This document shows, one piece after another, positions 60,970 to 64,000 of a stretch of DNA of 64,000 nt. The position numbers were made by a program, and so were the translations under genes. Origin of the DNA: Sesamum alatum (taxonomy: Eukaryota > Streptophyta > Magnoliopsida > Lamiales > Pedaliaceae). The notes under the pieces are model-generated. The model was not told the DNA's origin and did no database searches. It saw only the letters and a program-made list of their open reading frames with translations. Location of the stretch: assembly GCA_034509735.1 (NCBI GenBank), contig JACGWO010000002.1, positions 44,533,702 through 44,597,701 on the forward strand, read 5' to 3'. Every line of letters starts with the position of its first letter. Position 1 is the first letter of the stretch.

Positions 60970-63346
60970 TAACTCTACAACCCTAGGATGTTTAAGTTAC
61001 ATAACTCAAAACTTCCACCTCTGATGTCACGGCTGACCCACCTATTCAGTGTCACGCACGACTCAAGATCCAATAGTATTAGTCCGTGCGACCTATCTCC
61101 TGAAACGTATGTGCAAGGAATGAGCTGCCTACTCAATAAGTATAAGCCTTTCGATCTATATATATATAAGTATAACGAGCAACAATCAAGTATAAAACAA
61201 GTAATACCAATACAATCCAACATGCGACATACATTACAGCAGATAAGAAATCACATAGCTACAAATAGATATCAACTCAAGACATAATAGAGCAATTCAG
61301 TTGTTTCCTTAGGGCCCTGCTTATCCAACTTGGAGTGCATCACTCAATGAGCTTAGCCGGCTATCACCATCATCATCATCTCAATCACATTACTTCCTTC
61401 CACTCTCTTTTCTTTTCTGATATCACACAGCACACAGCTCGTGTGTATCTCATCCTCACTGATACCACACAGCACACAGCTCGTGTGTATCCCATCATCT
61501 CCATTGATCAATGACAAGCACACAGCTCGTCATTGATCTATCATTGTAAGCCATTGAGTATGCTCCCCAGTTAGTTAAGCCATCGTTTCATTTTAATCAT
61601 TCGCTCGTCAATACCATTCCTATTTGACTTCATATCATAATCACATATATATAACCCCACAATCATCATCACAACATCCGCTGCAGCACAATCACACTTT
61701 AGCACCATAATAGCAATTCCACCAGATACACTAAACGATTCATCATCTCTAATCACAATCGACATTCCCATAATCAAGTATATAGAACAATCCATTATTC
61801 ATATCCTCATAATCTATATATATATATATATATATATCCAAAATTCAATATTCAAGTTTCCACATAAACACTTATAAAATATATTTCATATCCAACAATG
61901 TAATATTCTCACATAAGCATATAATAATAATCATTTATATCCAACAATTATATATTTATATACATATATAGTATATAAACCATTAATTAGCTATTACTTA
62001 CTCAAATCTCAAATGCGTCTTGTCAACACGAAAAGCTGCTCAACCCTCCCGACTTTATCGTACGTCCCTATTTAGTAAATTCATAATTATACGTCATCAA
62101 TAAACTCATAAATCTATCGTATAGTTCTATGTAATAATATTATACTATAATAATTCACATCGTTCTATTTATGTAGAAATTCACCCCCACGTTCCATTTC
62201 TATTTTAAATAAGCTTAACTTGTCTACACTTCTTTAGCTATAATATTTAATTTATCAACTAACGCATAAAATTCAATTTTATAAACCCTCATATCCATTA
62301 TAACTACCGTCGTGTTAATAATATTTCTAACTTTACATTATTATTAATAAATTCGTATATATTTTCTTATTACTTTCAATAATAATTTCCAATAATATTT
62401 CTATCTTGGTGATTGCCCTAATATACAATTCCTTGCTATTATATAATATATTAACACAACAAGCTCCCTCTTCTTATCTCTCTATATTAACTTAAGTATT
62501 TAGTCAATACCACCCGCATGAAATTGAATACATTAACTACCAATAGTGATTAAAGTCTAGCAAATCTAGTAATTTTTAGTAACGCACAATAATAGTACGC
62601 AATCTATATTATCAAATGTGATATTATAGATATTAACACTTAGATTTAAACTAGTCAAACTCAAAATTTTTTGCCGCCGGATTAAATCAGTAAATTCGGT
62701 CAATCATAAACTAACATTTAGTAAATGAAATCTAATTACATCAATATATTTTATATAATATAATCCAAAATTTTCAACAAGCAAAAATTTCCAAATACGA
62801 TTCTTCGTCTTCCCAGGAGAGCAGAAAACTTCAAACATGAAACAAAAAGTGTTGATGAATATAGTCTATGTTGCGTAGAATGTCTTATATCTTTTTTGTG
62901 TATTTGACACACACAACAACAAAACAAACGGCTTCATATATATCCATATGCTTATATAATCCATTCATCATCATAACTGTTTGTCTCACCTATAATGATG
63001 CTCTACTAAGTGGTGTCAGTCGGTGGTGTTGGGTGTGACTCCCCACCCCACAACTTTCCTCCTCCCTACCTACTATATATATATTATATTATTGTTTAAT
63101 ACTAATTATGTATCTCTATTCTATTATTATTATTATTTATTATTATTATATTATAATTTTAAAATAATAATTCGCTCCGGCCAAATATTATAATGGAGTT
63201 TCCAATTTATTTTTCCGTATCAACTAAGTTTTTATCATATTCAAATTTCAATCTATAATTTATTTATAATTAACCTCAAAAATTTTCTTTAATAATTACT
63301 TAATTAATCTGCTCACATTATTTACTATAAATCCTAACGAACGTCA
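60970..63346 (-). repeat. Putative long LTR of a Ty3-gypsy (chromovirus-like) element
   Basis: Read on the minus strand, 63410-63340 shows 'aaatttcgggtgacgaaaat', then a purine tract 'aagggagggggagac', then a possible LTR start TGACGTTCG. That succession is typical of the end of chromovirus (Tekay/Del-like) bodies followed by the 3' LTR. The LTR would run left for about 2.4 kb; its left end is not fixed and no target duplication was found. It contains three hairpins (61419-61538) and a TA run near 61815-61836. Confidence 0.45.
61419..61538. repeat. Three hairpins with one conserved loop
   Basis: Each unit has the 12-nt loop AGCACACAGCTC. Stems are 61419-61428/61441-61449 and 61461-61470/61483-61491 (GATA-CACAC type with a bulged base), and 61506-61515/61529-61538 (GATCAATGAC/GTCATTGATC, perfect). 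The stem sequence changes while pairing is kept. Confidence 0.75.
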
Positions 63347-64000
63347 AATGTCTCCCCCTCCCTTAATAAATAATTTTCGTCACCCGAAATTTAACTAAAC
63401 CTTACCGTTCCACATTGAAAGTAAATAAGGGATATTTTGATCTCTCTATATGCTCCTCTATGCTCTCTTCCCACAGTTCGCCTCTCTTGGAGAATGATGT
63501 ACATCCATTCCACTTTCTTACAATCTTGTATCCACTCCTTCATTTTCCTCCAATTTTCTTCACACTTCGTGTCCTAGAATCTCCGTCCTGGCTTCTTCTT
63601 CCAGCATAGTTGTCCATCCTCGGAAATCTCTATCTCTCTGGTTCATCGGATGACCGTGTGTACTACGGATCAGATTTCGACTATCGTCGTAGCATTCCGA
63701 AAAATCCGAACCCGAACATTGTCATTGTAACCTTCGTGACAACCCTCTGGTTCTGCGCATCTAGTCGATGACGCTAATGGCCGACCCAATAATTCTTTCA
63801 ATCAATTTCCATACGGTCCAATACTATCGTTCGGCACTCAACTCTCCTTGTCTTGACCAATATCTTGAAGATCCCCGCTTCCATGGAGCTTACCCTTCAG
63901 AGAAAAACTTTCATCACCTCATTTCATAATTTCCAGTTCTCCTATTCGGTGCTTTATTTCGCGTTACTAACTTTTTCTGCTCGATCCTTTGAGACTGCTT
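63347..64000 (-). other. Probable 3' end of the gypsy element body, no coding recognised
   Basis: The purine tract and a gypsy-like 3' untranslated motif lie at 63347-63410. Beyond this I could not find integrase C-terminal or chromodomain sequence in any frame. The element may be decayed or carry a long 3' untranslated region. Confidence 0.35.

Noticed and set aside
63400..64000. Gypsy integrase or chromodomain coding sequence
   Set aside because: I tried the minus-strand frames and found no motif of these domains, so only the LTR-like and 3' motif evidence is reported.

Overview
The window is nuclear DNA of a flowering plant: spliced genes with GT-AG introns, AT-rich intergenic DNA, Ty1-copia and Ty3-gypsy remains, SINEs and many foldback MITEs. 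The terpene synthases read most like the labdane-related diterpene synthases of mints (Salvia CPS1/KSL1 type, compared from memory). An asterid of the order Lamiales is therefore the best guess. The species cannot be named from this sequence.

Left half (about 1-36 kb): a diterpenoid gene neighbourhood embedded in transposons. It holds (i) an apparently intact 14-exon class I kaurene-synthase-like gene, KSL1 (+, 1073-5700); (ii) a 15-exon class II copalyl-diphosphate-synthase-like gene (-, 24513-20724) with an open frame throughout but DIND in place of the catalytic DxDD; (iii) a 5'-truncated, multiply broken second KSL (+, 33957-36056); and (iv) the 3' end of a decayed CYP76-like cytochrome P450 (-, about 9870-9622). 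A class II and a class I diterpene synthase act in sequence in plastids: GGPP is cyclised to a copalyl-type diphosphate, which is then ionised to an olefin such as miltiradiene, and P450s oxidise the product. The layout resembles the miltiradiene-type cluster known from mints, in a decaying or diverging state. A copia element with 5-bp target duplication lies just behind KSL1, an older copia relic fills 11.4-15.9 kb, and MITEs, a SINE and a duplicated upstream block surround the CPS gene.

Right half (about 36.5-59 kb): ordinary genes. In order these are Mediator subunit MED30 (-), a folate-biopterin transporter-like carrier (+), a four-module Myb/SANT-like protein of the L10-interacting-MYB type (+), Pol III subunit RPC6 (-), and a serine/histidine-decarboxylase-like PLP gene (-) with a one-base frameshift. 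Between them lie foldback elements, including nested ones. The right end (about 61-64 kb) looks like a long LTR of a chromovirus-type gypsy element whose body lies outside the window.

Exon borders were read by hand from splice signals, frame continuity and family conservation; they are predictions. The diterpene part is the most interesting: an intact-looking CPS lacking the general-acid Asp, and a KSL of the miltiradiene-synthase type that still carries the gamma domain lost in the mint enzymes.
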